Source: Pedobacter kyungheensis (GTDB taxonomy: Bacteria; Bacteroidota; Bacteroidia; Sphingobacteriales; Sphingobacteriaceae). Taken from it: DNA of 64,000 nt. The notes below the pieces were generated by a model. That model was not told the origin of the DNA. It did not search any database and worked only from the letters and a program-made list of their open reading frames with translations. Where the stretch lies: NCBI RefSeq assembly GCF_000812965.1, contig NZ_JSYN01000015.1, positions 124,001-188,000 of the forward strand, in the 5' to 3' direction. Positions 42,494 to 52,103 of the stretch are shown here, piece after piece. The translations under genes were made by a program, and so were the position numbers. Position 1 is the stretch's first letter, and every line of letters starts with the position of its first letter.

Positions 42494-44017
42494 ATGAAAA
42501 TGAAAAATATAAAATATTTACTCGTGGCGATGGGCCTGTTATTTATCGGTACCGGTTGTAAAAAGTTCCTCAACGTGGTACCTATCGATGCCCTATCGGG
42601 AAATAATTTCTGGCAAACCAGAAATGATGTTGAAGGTTTTACCAATGGTATTTATGCCAGATTACGCAATAAAGTAGGTGGTGGCGTATTAATGCCTGCA
42701 CTTGATGTGAGGGGTAACTTTGTTAAAACCGTAGGTACCATCGATAATAGTGGTAATAACGTTTTTAACAATTTAATTGCCAATAACTTAAAGTCGGTTA
42801 CTACAGCTACCACTACGTACGACAATAGATTAAAAGCGATCATGGACTGGAAAGCCTGGTACGATATTATTGCAGCCAGTAATATCCTGTACTATGAGGT
42901 AGATAATGTTCCGGCTGGTAATTTATCAGATACGGAGAGAAGAAGATATAAAGCTGAAGCGGTTTTTATGCGTAACTTAAGCTATATGTTTATCTGTAAA
43001 TTATTTGGCGATGCCATTTATTATACAGAGGCCTACAACAGCAAATCGTTACCACGTACCCCACAGGTAGAGGTAATGAAAAAGTGTATTGCCGATATGA
43101 GTGCTGCAAAAAATGATTTGCCAACTGCTTATACTGATGTTTCGTATACTGGTTTCAGGCCTACAAGGGCTAGTGCTGTAGCATTGTTAATGCACTTAAA
43201 TATGTGGGCAGCCGCATGGGATAATGGCGATAAAACAGGCTATTATAAGTCGGTTTTAACATTGGCCGAAGAAATGGCTACTTATACTAATTATGCTTTG
43301 TTGCCAATTAATGAGCAAAATACAAGGCTGATTTTTAAAGGGCGTACTTCAGAAAACCTGTTTGGTGTTTTACAAGATTATAACTACGGCGAAACATTTG
43401 TAAATTATTCTAATTATTCATATTTCTTTTCGCATTTCCCTATTCAGGGGGCAACAACTAAAACTACCAGTTTTATGGCTTATGAGAAAGATTATATTGG
43501 TAAACTGTTTCCGGCAGGTATACCTGATGCGCGACTAAGCACATGGTTCGAAAATGCCACTTCTGATAACAATACCTTCCAGTTCAAAAAATTCACCAAT
43601 ACCTATCCAACCGGATCGGGTACTTCTTTAACTGCAAATAGTGATGATAGCGCTATTATTTTCAGATTACCTGATGCTTTGTTACTGGCTGCAGAAGCTG
43701 CCGCCGAACTTAACGATGATGCTACAGCACGTAGTTATGTGAATCAGGTAAGATTGGCAGCTACTGCACCGGCATTAATTTCTAATGGCAGTGAACTGAA
43801 GGACGATATTTACAAGGAACGTTGCAGGGAGTTAATTGGTGAAGGACAGTTTTTCTTTGATCTGGTTAGAACTAAAAGAGCTATTAATACCGAATATTCA
43901 AAAGCAGTAATTAGTGTAGGTAATTTTAACGCAGGTGCATGGACCTGGCCATTAATTATCAGTGCCACTGAGCGCAGTGCAAATCCTTATTTAATTGGTA
44001 ATAATTTTTGGAATTAA
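42494..44017 (+). CDS. SusD/RagB-like surface lipoprotein 2
   Basis: A 507-residue lipoprotein with lipobox IGTGC, Cys at about residue 22. SusD signatures: FLNVVPIDALSGNNFWQTRNDVE-type start, YKAEAVFMRNLSYMFICKLFGDAIYYTE, RLPDALLLAAEAAAELNDDATA, and the C-terminal KERCRELIGEGQFFFDLVRTKR. It pairs with SusC 2, 12 nt upstream. The next gene's frame overlaps its 3' end, but that gene's likely start is 4 nt after this stop. Confidence 0.94.
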   Translation: MKMKNIKYLLVAMGLLFIGTGCKKFLNVVPIDALSGNNFWQTRNDVEGFTNGIYARLRNKVGGGVLMPALDVRGNFVKTVGTIDNSGNNVFNNLIANNLKSVTTATTTYDNRLKAIMDWKAWYDIIAASNILYYEVDNVPAGNLSDTERRRYKAEAVFMRNLSYMFICKLFGDAIYYTEAYNSKSLPRTPQVEVMKKCIADMSAAKNDLPTAYTDVSYTGFRPTRASAVALLMHLNMWAAAWDNGDKTGYYKSVLTLAEEMATYTNYALLPINEQNTRLIFKGRTSENLFGVLQDYNYGETFVNYSNYSYFFSHFPIQGATTKTTSFMAYEKDYIGKLFPAGIPDARLSTWFENATSDNNTFQFKKFTNTYPTGSGTSLTANSDDSAIIFRLPDALLLAAEAAAELNDDATARSYVNQVRLAATAPALISNGSELKDDIYKERCRELIGEGQFFFDLVRTKRAINTEYSKAVISVGNFNAGAWTWPLIISATERSANPYLIGNNFWN

Positions 44018-44021
44018 GAAG

Positions 44022-44741
44022 ATGAAAATACAAAACAAAAATATAGCATGTTTATTGGTATTAGCCAGTGTGCTCTTCATGTTTGCAAGTTGCAAAAAGT
44101 ACTATTTTGATACAGGTGTGCATGATCCAAAATATAATGGAAGTAGTTTGCAGTATATGAAATCGAAGAAACCTTTCTTTGATAGTACTTTAACCGTGAT
44201 TAATCTGGCCGGCATGAATGATGTGTTGGATAAAGAAAATGTAACATTTTTTGCCCCACCCAGTGGTTCAGTTTTCAAGAGTATTAAAAGATTGAACCAG
44301 TATTTAAGAAATACCGGAAAGGATACTGTATCTCAACTTAGCCAGATAAAACCTGAGGTTTGGAGAAATACCCTTTCTCAATACATTTTTAAAGGTTCTA
44401 ACCTGCTAAAAGATTATCCGCAAAGAGATACGCTTTCTTATCTTGCTTATCCAGGGCAGAATTATACTTCTTATTCGGGTCGCATTATGAATGTGGGAGC
44501 AATTTTTAGTGATGCGGCAGGGGTTAAATATGCTGGTTACCGTCAGTTGTTCCTGGCGTATATCCCCGACTTGTCTAACCCGCAGGTAGCGTTACAGAAT
44601 AACCCCGTAGCAACATCTGATATCCAGACCACAAACGGTGTAATCCACGTACTTACTAAAATTAAGCATAACCTGGGTTTTAATACCGATACGTTTATCG
44701 ATCAGGTAGTTGCATCGGGCATTTTGCCACCAACGCCGTAG
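44022..44741 (+). CDS. Fasciclin (FAS1) domain lipoprotein 2
   Basis: A 239-residue lipoprotein (lipobox MFASC, then Lys-Lys-Tyr-Tyr) similar in layout to the FAS1 protein after SusD 1. Shared features are HDPKYNGSSLQYMKS near the mature N-terminus, ENVTFFAPPSGSVFKSIKRL (the TFFAP strand), WRNTLSQYIFKGSNL, and a closing VIHVLTKIKHNLGF. Both copies follow a SusD gene, so the SusC-SusD-FAS1 block appears duplicated and diverged. I chose ATG 44022, 4 nt after the SusD stop. Confidence 0.82.
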   Translation: MKIQNKNIACLLVLASVLFMFASCKKYYFDTGVHDPKYNGSSLQYMKSKKPFFDSTLTVINLAGMNDVLDKENVTFFAPPSGSVFKSIKRLNQYLRNTGKDTVSQLSQIKPEVWRNTLSQYIFKGSNLLKDYPQRDTLSYLAYPGQNYTSYSGRIMNVGAIFSDAAGVKYAGYRQLFLAYIPDLSNPQVALQNNPVATSDIQTTNGVIHVLTKIKHNLGFNTDTFIDQVVASGILPPTP

Positions 44742-44772
44742 CAAATATTTATTAATATAAATGAACTGATAT

Positions 44773-46476
44773 ATGTTAACAAACATAAAATATAGAATAA
44801 GCTTATTGGTTGCAATGGCGGTTTGCCTTGCCAGCTTAATGGTTGCTTGCAAAAAAAGTAAGGGATTAACCGATGATCCTTATGCAGGTGGTAAACAGGT
44901 TTTAGGCATTACTTTTATCTCTAAAACTACCGATCCTGATATTGTAACTGCAGGTACAACTTTAAACCTTCAGGTAAATGGCTTAATGAAATATAAAGAT
45001 AATTTTAAGCTTTATGTAAACGAGATCGAAGCCGAGGTATTAAACTATACCGATAGTACCATACAATTTAAAGTGCCACTGGTGGCCAGCACTGGCAGTG
45101 TTTGGATCACCTCTCAGGGGCAAAGCTTTTTCGGCCCTATTGTTAAAATTGGCGGAAAGGTAAGTGTAGATGCGGCATTTAAAATTGTAAATGGCGCGAG
45201 TGCAGTTGGTGGCTCGGGCGGTACAACTGTTTATGATGCAGAAAAATTGCCAACAGGTCTTTTCTGGTTGGGAGGTTCATTTAGCAGTTTTGAGCAAAAA
45301 GGTACTACCGCACTACCGAATGGAGGGATAGTGCAGGTTGATGCTGATGGAGCTTATTCTACTTCCGGGATTAATTTTGGAAAGGGTGCAGTAGGAGGAA
45401 GCCGGACAATTTATTCTATTAACAGGATTTCTACTGGGTCGCAAAATGGTAAGTTTATAGTTGCGGGTAGTTTTACCGCTTATAACTCTACACGCTCTAA
45501 CAGGCAAACACTCAATAACATTACCAGGTTAAATGCAAATGGTAGTTTAGATACCATTAAAACTGCCGATAAAGATGCCTTGGGTAACTCATTGGTACCC
45601 ATTGTTAACCCTAAACCAGAGCAGACATGGAAAAATGGTGATACCGTTGCTGCATTTAATGCTGGTGTTGACGGTGCAGTTAGAAAAACTTTTGTATTTG
45701 GCGAACAAATTTACATTGTAGGTAACTTTCAGAATTTCAAACGGATTTATTATCCAAATTCTACTTACGACGAAAAGGTATACGATATCACCAGAATGAG
45801 GCAAATGGTACGTGTAAATGCCGATGGATCGATGGATTCGACTTTCCACTACAACAAAACGACAAGACAAAGTGCTATAGGAGGTAATGGAGCCATTATT
45901 GATGCTACCATGCAGAGCGATGGCAAGCTGATTTTGGTTGGTAGTTTCAGCACATTTAATGGTGTTGCTGCAAACAGGATTGTAAGGTTAAATTTAGATG
46001 GTTCTGTAGATCCCACATTTAGCGCAGGTTCTGGCGCTGATGGTGATATTTATTCGATCAGATACAATGCTACAACCGATAAAATTGTAATCAGCGGTAA
46101 CTTTTCTACCTATAACGGAAAAGCCTCTTCAGGAGTTGCTTTGTTAAATGCAAACGGATCAGTAGTCACTACTTTTAACGGCTCGCTTATTACCGGAGGT
46201 ATTGCCACTTTCGCGGGCCAGCTTAACAATGGTAAAATAATCGTTGCGGGTTCTTTTAACAGATATGGCGATTACCTGCGTCAGGGTTTTATGATCCTGG
46301 ATACTAACGGTCAGCTGGCAGTTGGTTACAACAATACAGGCGGTTTTCAGGGCAGAGTATATGATATGATTGAAACTGGAGTATCAAACGGTTCTCAGGT
46401 CGTGTTAGTGGGCGATATTTACCGGTTTAATTCGATATTACCCCATAATGTATTACGACTAATTATTGCTAATTAA
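44773..46476 (+). CDS. DUF5008-like surface lipoprotein with delta-60 repeats
   Basis: A 567-residue lipoprotein (lipobox LMVAC, Cys26 then Lys-Lys-Ser). Residues about 40-125 resemble an IPT/TIG-type beta-sandwich, as in DUF5008 proteins. The rest holds repeated beta-propeller-like units of the delta-60 kind: MQSDGKLILVGSFSTFNG, VRLNLDGSVDPTFSAGSG, DKIVISGNFSTYNGKAS and GKIIVAGSFNRYGD. Such proteins probably bind glycans or proteins at the surface. It is cotranscribed with the FAS1 gene 31 nt upstream. Confidence 0.72.
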   Translation: MLTNIKYRISLLVAMAVCLASLMVACKKSKGLTDDPYAGGKQVLGITFISKTTDPDIVTAGTTLNLQVNGLMKYKDNFKLYVNEIEAEVLNYTDSTIQFKVPLVASTGSVWITSQGQSFFGPIVKIGGKVSVDAAFKIVNGASAVGGSGGTTVYDAEKLPTGLFWLGGSFSSFEQKGTTALPNGGIVQVDADGAYSTSGINFGKGAVGGSRTIYSINRISTGSQNGKFIVAGSFTAYNSTRSNRQTLNNITRLNANGSLDTIKTADKDALGNSLVPIVNPKPEQTWKNGDTVAAFNAGVDGAVRKTFVFGEQIYIVGNFQNFKRIYYPNSTYDEKVYDITRMRQMVRVNADGSMDSTFHYNKTTRQSAIGGNGAIIDATMQSDGKLILVGSFSTFNGVAANRIVRLNLDGSVDPTFSAGSGADGDIYSIRYNATTDKIVISGNFSTYNGKASSGVALLNANGSVVTTFNGSLITGGIATFAGQLNNGKIIVAGSFNRYGDYLRQGFMILDTNGQLAVGYNNTGGFQGRVYDMIETGVSNGSQVVLVGDIYRFNSILPHNVLRLIIAN

Positions 46477-46496
46477 CTGACTTAATTTATAAGGAT

Positions 46497-48266
46497 ATGA
46501 AAAAAATTACAAGTTTAGTTTTTGAAATTAAAACTTTAAGTATAACGGCGGTTTTGGGCATTATTTTGCTTGTATCATCTTGCAACAAAAATTTCGATAA
46601 TGTATTGCCAACTTCGTTCAGAAACGATACACTCGGCTTGGGTAACAATTCGAAAAAAGTATTGTACATTATTTTGGATGGGGTAAAAGGTTCGGTAGTA
46701 AGCAGCCTGGCGCCGGCTAACCTGACACAAATTACCACCAACTCAATTTACTCTTATGATGGTGTTGCTGATTACCAAAGAAATGCAATTACCAATGCCG
46801 CATCATGGACTACCATGCTTACCGGTGTTGATTATACCAAACATAATGTTACTACAGAGGCTTTTACTGGAATAAATTTACAAACCACACCAACCCTATT
46901 TACCGGAATTAAATCTAATTTGGGGAATGTACGCACGGTATCTCTGGCTTCAACAGCCGCATTTAACGATAATCTGGCAGCCGATGCTACCGTTAAGCAA
47001 ACCCTGGCAGACGATGCTGCGGTTAAAACTGCAGTTGTTGCAGAGTTAACAACCAATAATCCAGCATTATTGGTGGCACAATTTCATAGTGCAGAGGTGG
47101 CAGGTTTAGCAAACGGCTATACTGCATCAACTGCAGCATATACAACTGCTATTAATACTTTAGATGCTTATGTAGGAGAAATTTTGGCAGCCTTAAAAGC
47201 GAGAAAAACCTACGCTCTGGAAAATTGGCTGGTAGTTGTGGCCGCCAACAAAGGTGGTGCAGCTACTTCTGGTGGTGCCCCGGGTTCAAATATCTATGCT
47301 GATGATTCGCGCAATACTTTTGTAGCTTTTTACAATCCGAAATTTCAAACCAATGCCGTTATCAAACCTGATGTAAGTAACCTGCCATATTCTGGCATCG
47401 GGGCTAAATTTAACGCAACCAATGGGGCTGTACAAAGCGATGCTAATTTTTTAAATTTAGGTACCAATATCGAGGCTACCATCCGTTTTAATATCCGTTG
47501 GGATGGAAGTACAGGCAATTCAGGTTACCCTGCAATTCTCCAAAAAAGGGGGGTTACCGGCGGAATAACTCCAGGAATACCCGGTTGGGCCTTTATCAAA
47601 GACGATGGCGGCATTATTAGTTTTAATGCAAGCTTCAGCGGTGCAACCGGAAATACTCAGGCAAAAGGACCAGCTTCTCAAAAACTGGATGATGGAAAAT
47701 GGCACTCTGTTGCGGTAAGATTTTATAACAGCGGTACTACCCATACCGCCAGTATGTTTGTTGATGGTATTGCTGCGCAACAGCCTAATTTATCATTAAC
47801 CGTAAGTGGTGGAGCCAATGGAAATTTAAATACCACATCACCTTTAACTTTTGGAAAATACAGTAATGTGGATTGTTTTATTACCGAATTTGCGGTTTAC
47901 AATATCGCCATTCCAAATGCTGATATTATTGCTGCCAGTAAAAAAACGCCGCTAACACCGATTACAGATCCGTACTATAATAATTTGGTAGCTTACTACA
48001 GAACAAATGAAGGTGTTGGAAGTGTACTGAATGATGCTTTAGGGAAATCGCCGGTAATGAATCTGGTAGGGGCAGCCAACTGGACAAATTATGCCGATAT
48101 CTCTCCAAACCTGTCGCCAGCTATATCGGAGGCAGCTTTTAAAGTGGTACCAAATGGGGTTGATATTCCGGTATTTATTTATAACTGGATGAATATTACC
48201 ATTCCGGCTCAATGGGGCTTAATGGGTAAATTTTATAACCCTACTGTTAATTTACCTAAAAACTAA
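46497..48266 (+). CDS. Phosphatase-like / LamG lipoprotein A (DUF4983-type)
   Basis: A 589-residue lipoprotein (lipobox LVSSC). Residues about 55-290 have the alkaline-phosphatase superfamily layout (VLYIILDGVKGSVV, NAASWTTMLTGV, FHSAEVAGLANGY, WLVVVAANKGG). A LamG/concanavalin-like sandwich covers about 300-490 (FNIRWDGSTGNSGYPAILQK, WHSVAVRFYN, PLTFGKYSNVD). The end FIYNWMNITIPAQWGLMGKFY is shared with protein B. The usual DxxGH and DHG metal ligands read as ExxGL and NKG, so this copy may have lost catalysis. It sits directly before the M60 peptidase. Confidence 0.7.
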   Translation: MKKITSLVFEIKTLSITAVLGIILLVSSCNKNFDNVLPTSFRNDTLGLGNNSKKVLYIILDGVKGSVVSSLAPANLTQITTNSIYSYDGVADYQRNAITNAASWTTMLTGVDYTKHNVTTEAFTGINLQTTPTLFTGIKSNLGNVRTVSLASTAAFNDNLAADATVKQTLADDAAVKTAVVAELTTNNPALLVAQFHSAEVAGLANGYTASTAAYTTAINTLDAYVGEILAALKARKTYALENWLVVVAANKGGAATSGGAPGSNIYADDSRNTFVAFYNPKFQTNAVIKPDVSNLPYSGIGAKFNATNGAVQSDANFLNLGTNIEATIRFNIRWDGSTGNSGYPAILQKRGVTGGITPGIPGWAFIKDDGGIISFNASFSGATGNTQAKGPASQKLDDGKWHSVAVRFYNSGTTHTASMFVDGIAAQQPNLSLTVSGGANGNLNTTSPLTFGKYSNVDCFITEFAVYNIAIPNADIIAASKKTPLTPITDPYYNNLVAYYRTNEGVGSVLNDALGKSPVMNLVGAANWTNYADISPNLSPAISEAAFKVVPNGVDIPVFIYNWMNITIPAQWGLMGKFYNPTVNLPKN

Positions 48267-48281
48267 TTAAACATTAGAAAC

Positions 48282-50219
48282 ATGAAACTCAATCATTTCA
48301 CCATATTATGTGCTGTTACCTTGGTGTTAGGCACAACAGCATGTAAAAAATACGGCTACAATATTCCGGATGGTTATCCTGATAATTCTGAAAATGTTGC
48401 AGGTGGCAGTATCGATACCAACATGAAAGTAATCGATAAATCGATGTACGCGAAAGCGAGGGTATTTCCAGGCCTGGTAGATCAGTCTGAGCCTCGCGTT
48501 CAAAATGCCAAATTTACTTTAGATTTAAACTTTACCGATCAAACAGCCGATAATTTGAGGATACAGGTAGCCCCTGAACCCCAATATAGTACAGGCTATT
48601 ATGCAGCACCGGGAGAGCTGATCAAAATTGATGTACCGGCCGGTATTGAAGGTTTAACTGTTCAGATTGGTGGGCATACCGATAATCTTTCAGGTAAATC
48701 TCCGTTATTGCGCGATCCGGTTATTTACATGCGCCAGCAACTGTATGCAGGTGCAAACTATGTACGTAATTTATATGGCGGTACCATTTATATCCGTGCA
48801 GGCAGGGCTTATCCAAACCCCGTAGAATTTACCATTACGAATGCCTGTGTGTCTCCCGATTTTATTCTGGGCCAAACTGTTGATGCAGATTGGGTAAACA
48901 AAGTAAAAGCTTCGCAGGTACCCTGGTTAGAGTTGCGTAGCAAGCGCGTAATTTTCCTGGTACCAAGAGATAAAATTGTGGCTACATTTAGCTCATCTGA
49001 GCCCTATACTAATCCAACAGTGGCTTTCGGCAAATGGAACGATGTATTCGATTTAGATTACAATGCCTGGATGGGTTTATCAGATAATGCACCAGATGTA
49101 AAAGACAGAAGCCCGCAAGGTCCCTGGAGAGGAGTATTAGATATTCAGTTATCAGCAGGTTATGGTCACAGTGGTTTCCCTTTTGTGGGTTTAAACGACA
49201 GTGAGTGGTTTAAAGGTTTTACAAGCTTAACAAACATTACCACCAGTAACGGGATGTGGGGTTCTTATCACGAATTTGGCCACAACTGTCAGCAAACTAA
49301 AGTATGGAGCTGGAGTACTTTGGGCGAAACCACCAACAACTTGTTCAGCTTTAAAGTTGCCAACAGGATAGGAGCAAATTATAACATCCTGCACCCTTCG
49401 GTTTCAAGCGGTTTCCCGCAAGCTATTACTTATGCATCTGGAACAGGAACCAAAAATTTTGATACAGATGCAGCTATGAACGATCCATTTAAGCGAATGA
49501 CACCTTTTGTACAGATCTTTGAAAAATATGGTTATGGAGCTATGACGTATCTGTATTCGCAAGCCCGTCATGCCGATCGTTTAAATAGCAGTGATATTAC
49601 CATGCATAATTTCGTATACGAAAAATTATCAGATTACACACAAACAGATCTGGCTCCGTTTTTCGATGCCTGGGGTATTTCTATCAGCGATGCCGTAGCG
49701 GCTAAATTAACAGCCAAATATCCGCTTTTAACTACCCAGATTTGGGGCTATAATCCATTAAATAAAACTGGTGGTACAGCGGCTATTTCTTTTGCGCCAG
49801 GCGTAACTGTAAGTTCTAATCAATCAAATGAAGGTAGTCCGGCAGCAATGCTCGATAATAATACCGCAACCTACTGGCACTCACAATACAGCCCTGCACC
49901 AAGTGCAGCACAGGGTTACCCATACACCATTGTGTACAGCGAAAATAAAAGAATGACAGTGAAGGGAATGTATTTTGTGCCAAGGAATTCTACAGCTCAA
50001 CGGGTTAAGAACATCGAAATATTAGTGAGTAGCGATAATGTTAATTTTACCAGCGTGGCCACAACTCAAATTCCTAATGCGTTTTCACGTTACGACTTTA
50101 CTTTTCCAAACGGACCTGTTTTCGGTAAGTTTTTTAAGGTTTTGTTGAAAGATGGGTGGAATACACCTGTAGCGTCATTCCCGTATGCAGCTATGGCTGA
50201 GTTAGGTGTAATTAAATAA
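48282..50219 (+). CDS. M60 (enhancin-type) metallopeptidase lipoprotein with C-terminal F5/8C-like domain
   Basis: A 645-residue lipoprotein (lipobox GTTAC). Zinc motif HEFGH at residues 330-334 and downstream ligand Glu349 in LGETTNN make an intact gluzincin site. Before it, SAGYGHSGFPFVGLNDSEWF and WGSYHEFGHNCQQ match the M60-like/enhancin family, known for cutting mucin-type glycoproteins. An N-terminal beta domain covers about 40-200. Residues about 500-645 resemble an F5/8 type C (CBM32) sugar-binding domain (SNEGSPAAMLDNNTATYWHSQY, FKVLLKDGW). It most likely releases glycopeptides for the two SusC/D pairs. Sixteen nt after protein A, 18 nt before protein B. Confidence 0.9.
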   Translation: MKLNHFTILCAVTLVLGTTACKKYGYNIPDGYPDNSENVAGGSIDTNMKVIDKSMYAKARVFPGLVDQSEPRVQNAKFTLDLNFTDQTADNLRIQVAPEPQYSTGYYAAPGELIKIDVPAGIEGLTVQIGGHTDNLSGKSPLLRDPVIYMRQQLYAGANYVRNLYGGTIYIRAGRAYPNPVEFTITNACVSPDFILGQTVDADWVNKVKASQVPWLELRSKRVIFLVPRDKIVATFSSSEPYTNPTVAFGKWNDVFDLDYNAWMGLSDNAPDVKDRSPQGPWRGVLDIQLSAGYGHSGFPFVGLNDSEWFKGFTSLTNITTSNGMWGSYHEFGHNCQQTKVWSWSTLGETTNNLFSFKVANRIGANYNILHPSVSSGFPQAITYASGTGTKNFDTDAAMNDPFKRMTPFVQIFEKYGYGAMTYLYSQARHADRLNSSDITMHNFVYEKLSDYTQTDLAPFFDAWGISISDAVAAKLTAKYPLLTTQIWGYNPLNKTGGTAAISFAPGVTVSSNQSNEGSPAAMLDNNTATYWHSQYSPAPSAAQGYPYTIVYSENKRMTVKGMYFVPRNSTAQRVKNIEILVSSDNVNFTSVATTQIPNAFSRYDFTFPNGPVFGKFFKVLLKDGWNTPVASFPYAAMAELGVIK

Positions 50220-50237
50220 CCTCTAAATTTAAAGAAG

Positions 50238-51932
50238 ATGAAGAATTCAAATAAATTTAAATATATTCTTGGTGCTGCTTTGCTTATTCCAATAGCTTTT
50301 GCAGCTTGTAAAAAGTACGACAATCCTCCACCGGTTTACGAAGAATTAAAACGTGCCACGAACCTGCAACGCAAGGTGTTAATAATCAGCATTGATGGCT
50401 TAACCGGTTCTGAATTACAGATCGTTGCGCCAACTAATTTGACCCAGTTACAGAAAAATTCAAAATACTCTTATAATACGTTGAAAACGGCTTCTGATGC
50501 GGGAGGTTGGGCATCAATGGTCACCGGTACAGGATTTTCGAAACATCAGATTAGCAATGATAATTTCGAAAGAACTCAGGATACCAATGGCGATGATCAC
50601 GCTCCTATTGTATCATATAGAAATGTGCTTGATTATGTAACACAATATAAAGCTGTAAAAACTGCAATGGTAACTACCTGGCCTAGTTTACGTAATTATA
50701 TGCGTAACGCCGATTTTTCTCCTGTTGTTACAACCGATTTAGCAGTAAAAGACAGTACAGTTAATCTCTTAAATAATCAGGCTGGTTTAGGAACTATGTT
50801 TGTTAACTTTAGAGATGTTGAGGCTGCAGGTGCTAATGGAGGATTTTTAGCCTCAAATGCCAGTTATAAAAATGCAATTATTAAAGCTGACGAATATGTA
50901 GGCAATATTTTAACGGCCTTAAAAGCCAGGAAAAGTTATGCCAATGAAGATTGGTTAGTTATAATTACCACTAACCATGGCGGAAGCAGTGCAAACCCAA
51001 CCAATGGTTTTACATTGGTCTATAATCCAGCATTTAAACCATTTGAATTAAAGAAATCCGGATTCAATCCTGTACTTTTCTCTACAACATCATCAAGGGC
51101 TATCGTACCTAATGATAAAGGGCTTTTTGATATTGGTGATAACAAAAGTTTTACGGTACAGATGGATGTGAAATTTAATGCCGTTCCTGGTGGATATGCA
51201 AGCTTCTTTGGTAAGAGTACCAACCTGAGCGGTCAGGTGATTACAGGTTGGCAATGGGCACTCTATCCTGGTGGTAAGTGGGTAGTAACCGTTGGGGGAA
51301 GTTTAAATGGTGGAGATGGTAAACAGGAAACATCCTCAACAGATGCGCCGGGTACAGTATGGCGTACATTAACTATGAGTGTCGAATACATCAATTCTAC
51401 TACCAGAAACTTAATTATGTATATTGATGGTAACCGCCAGAACGCAACAGCTGTAAATATCAGTACTAGAAAAAGTTTAAATACAACAGAACCTTTAAGG
51501 GTGGGCCATAGAACCGGAGATAACGACACTCCAACCTCATTTTATGGCGCTAATTTAACTTATTTCAATACAGCGTTAAGTGAAGCTACGATTAAAAGCA
51601 ATATTGGGTTAAAAGACATTACTCAACACCCGAATTATGCTAACATAGTTGGGTTTTGGCCTATGGATGAAGGTACAGAAGGTACATTTTTTAACAAAGC
51701 TCCTCTTGGCTATAATATGCTACTTTCCGGTACTTACAGTTGGGCTAATTTAGGTACGTCTTATCCCCCCGGAACAACACCTGAGCCAATAACATCAACA
51801 TTGTCAATTCCAACAACAGCAAGTGATGTTGCTGCTTTAACTTTATACTGGATGAATATTAATATACTCTCAGATTTTGGTTTTGACGGTAAGCCTTACC
51901 TTAAAAACTTCGAAATCGAATTCTTAAAATAG
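50238..51932 (+). CDS. Phosphatase-like / LamG lipoprotein B (DUF4983-type)
   Basis: A 564-residue lipoprotein (lipobox AFAAC, then Lys-Lys-Tyr), paralogous to protein A across the M60 gene. It has VLIISIDGLTGSEL, GGWASMVTGTGFSKHQIS, VNFRDVEAAGANGGF and WLVIITTNHGG. A LamG-like domain follows (TVQMDVKFNAVPGGYASFFGK, TEPLRVGHRTGDND), then the shared ending ALTLYWMNINILSDFGFDGKPY. The nucleophile-region Thr appears replaced (WASM versus WTTM), and DHG reads NHG, so activity is doubtful. It is the last gene of the operon and precedes a strong terminator. Confidence 0.7.
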   Translation: MKNSNKFKYILGAALLIPIAFAACKKYDNPPPVYEELKRATNLQRKVLIISIDGLTGSELQIVAPTNLTQLQKNSKYSYNTLKTASDAGGWASMVTGTGFSKHQISNDNFERTQDTNGDDHAPIVSYRNVLDYVTQYKAVKTAMVTTWPSLRNYMRNADFSPVVTTDLAVKDSTVNLLNNQAGLGTMFVNFRDVEAAGANGGFLASNASYKNAIIKADEYVGNILTALKARKSYANEDWLVIITTNHGGSSANPTNGFTLVYNPAFKPFELKKSGFNPVLFSTTSSRAIVPNDKGLFDIGDNKSFTVQMDVKFNAVPGGYASFFGKSTNLSGQVITGWQWALYPGGKWVVTVGGSLNGGDGKQETSSTDAPGTVWRTLTMSVEYINSTTRNLIMYIDGNRQNATAVNISTRKSLNTTEPLRVGHRTGDNDTPTSFYGANLTYFNTALSEATIKSNIGLKDITQHPNYANIVGFWPMDEGTEGTFFNKAPLGYNMLLSGTYSWANLGTSYPPGTTPEPITSTLSIPTTASDVAALTLYWMNINILSDFGFDGKPYLKNFEIEFLK

Positions 51933-51951
51933 TAGTTAGTTTAGTTAGTGA

Positions 51952-51986
51952 AACCCTTGCCTCCGGAGGAGGCAAAGGGTTTTTTG
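51952..51986 (+). terminator. Rho-independent terminator closing the SusC-M60 operon
   Basis: AACCCTTGCCTCC (51952-51964) pairs with GGAGGCAAAGGGTT (51968-51981), with one bulged A and a tight loop, followed by TTTT. It marks the 3' end of the 19-kb operon that starts with SusC 1. Confidence 0.88.
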
Positions 51987-52103
51987 TCGATTTTTTTTAA
52001 GCCATACCGCAGGGATTACAATCTCATTCCATTTTGTCATTTTAAATAAAAATTATTCTACAAAAAATATTATTTTTAATTCAATCTTAATAACGCAAAA
52101 CTT

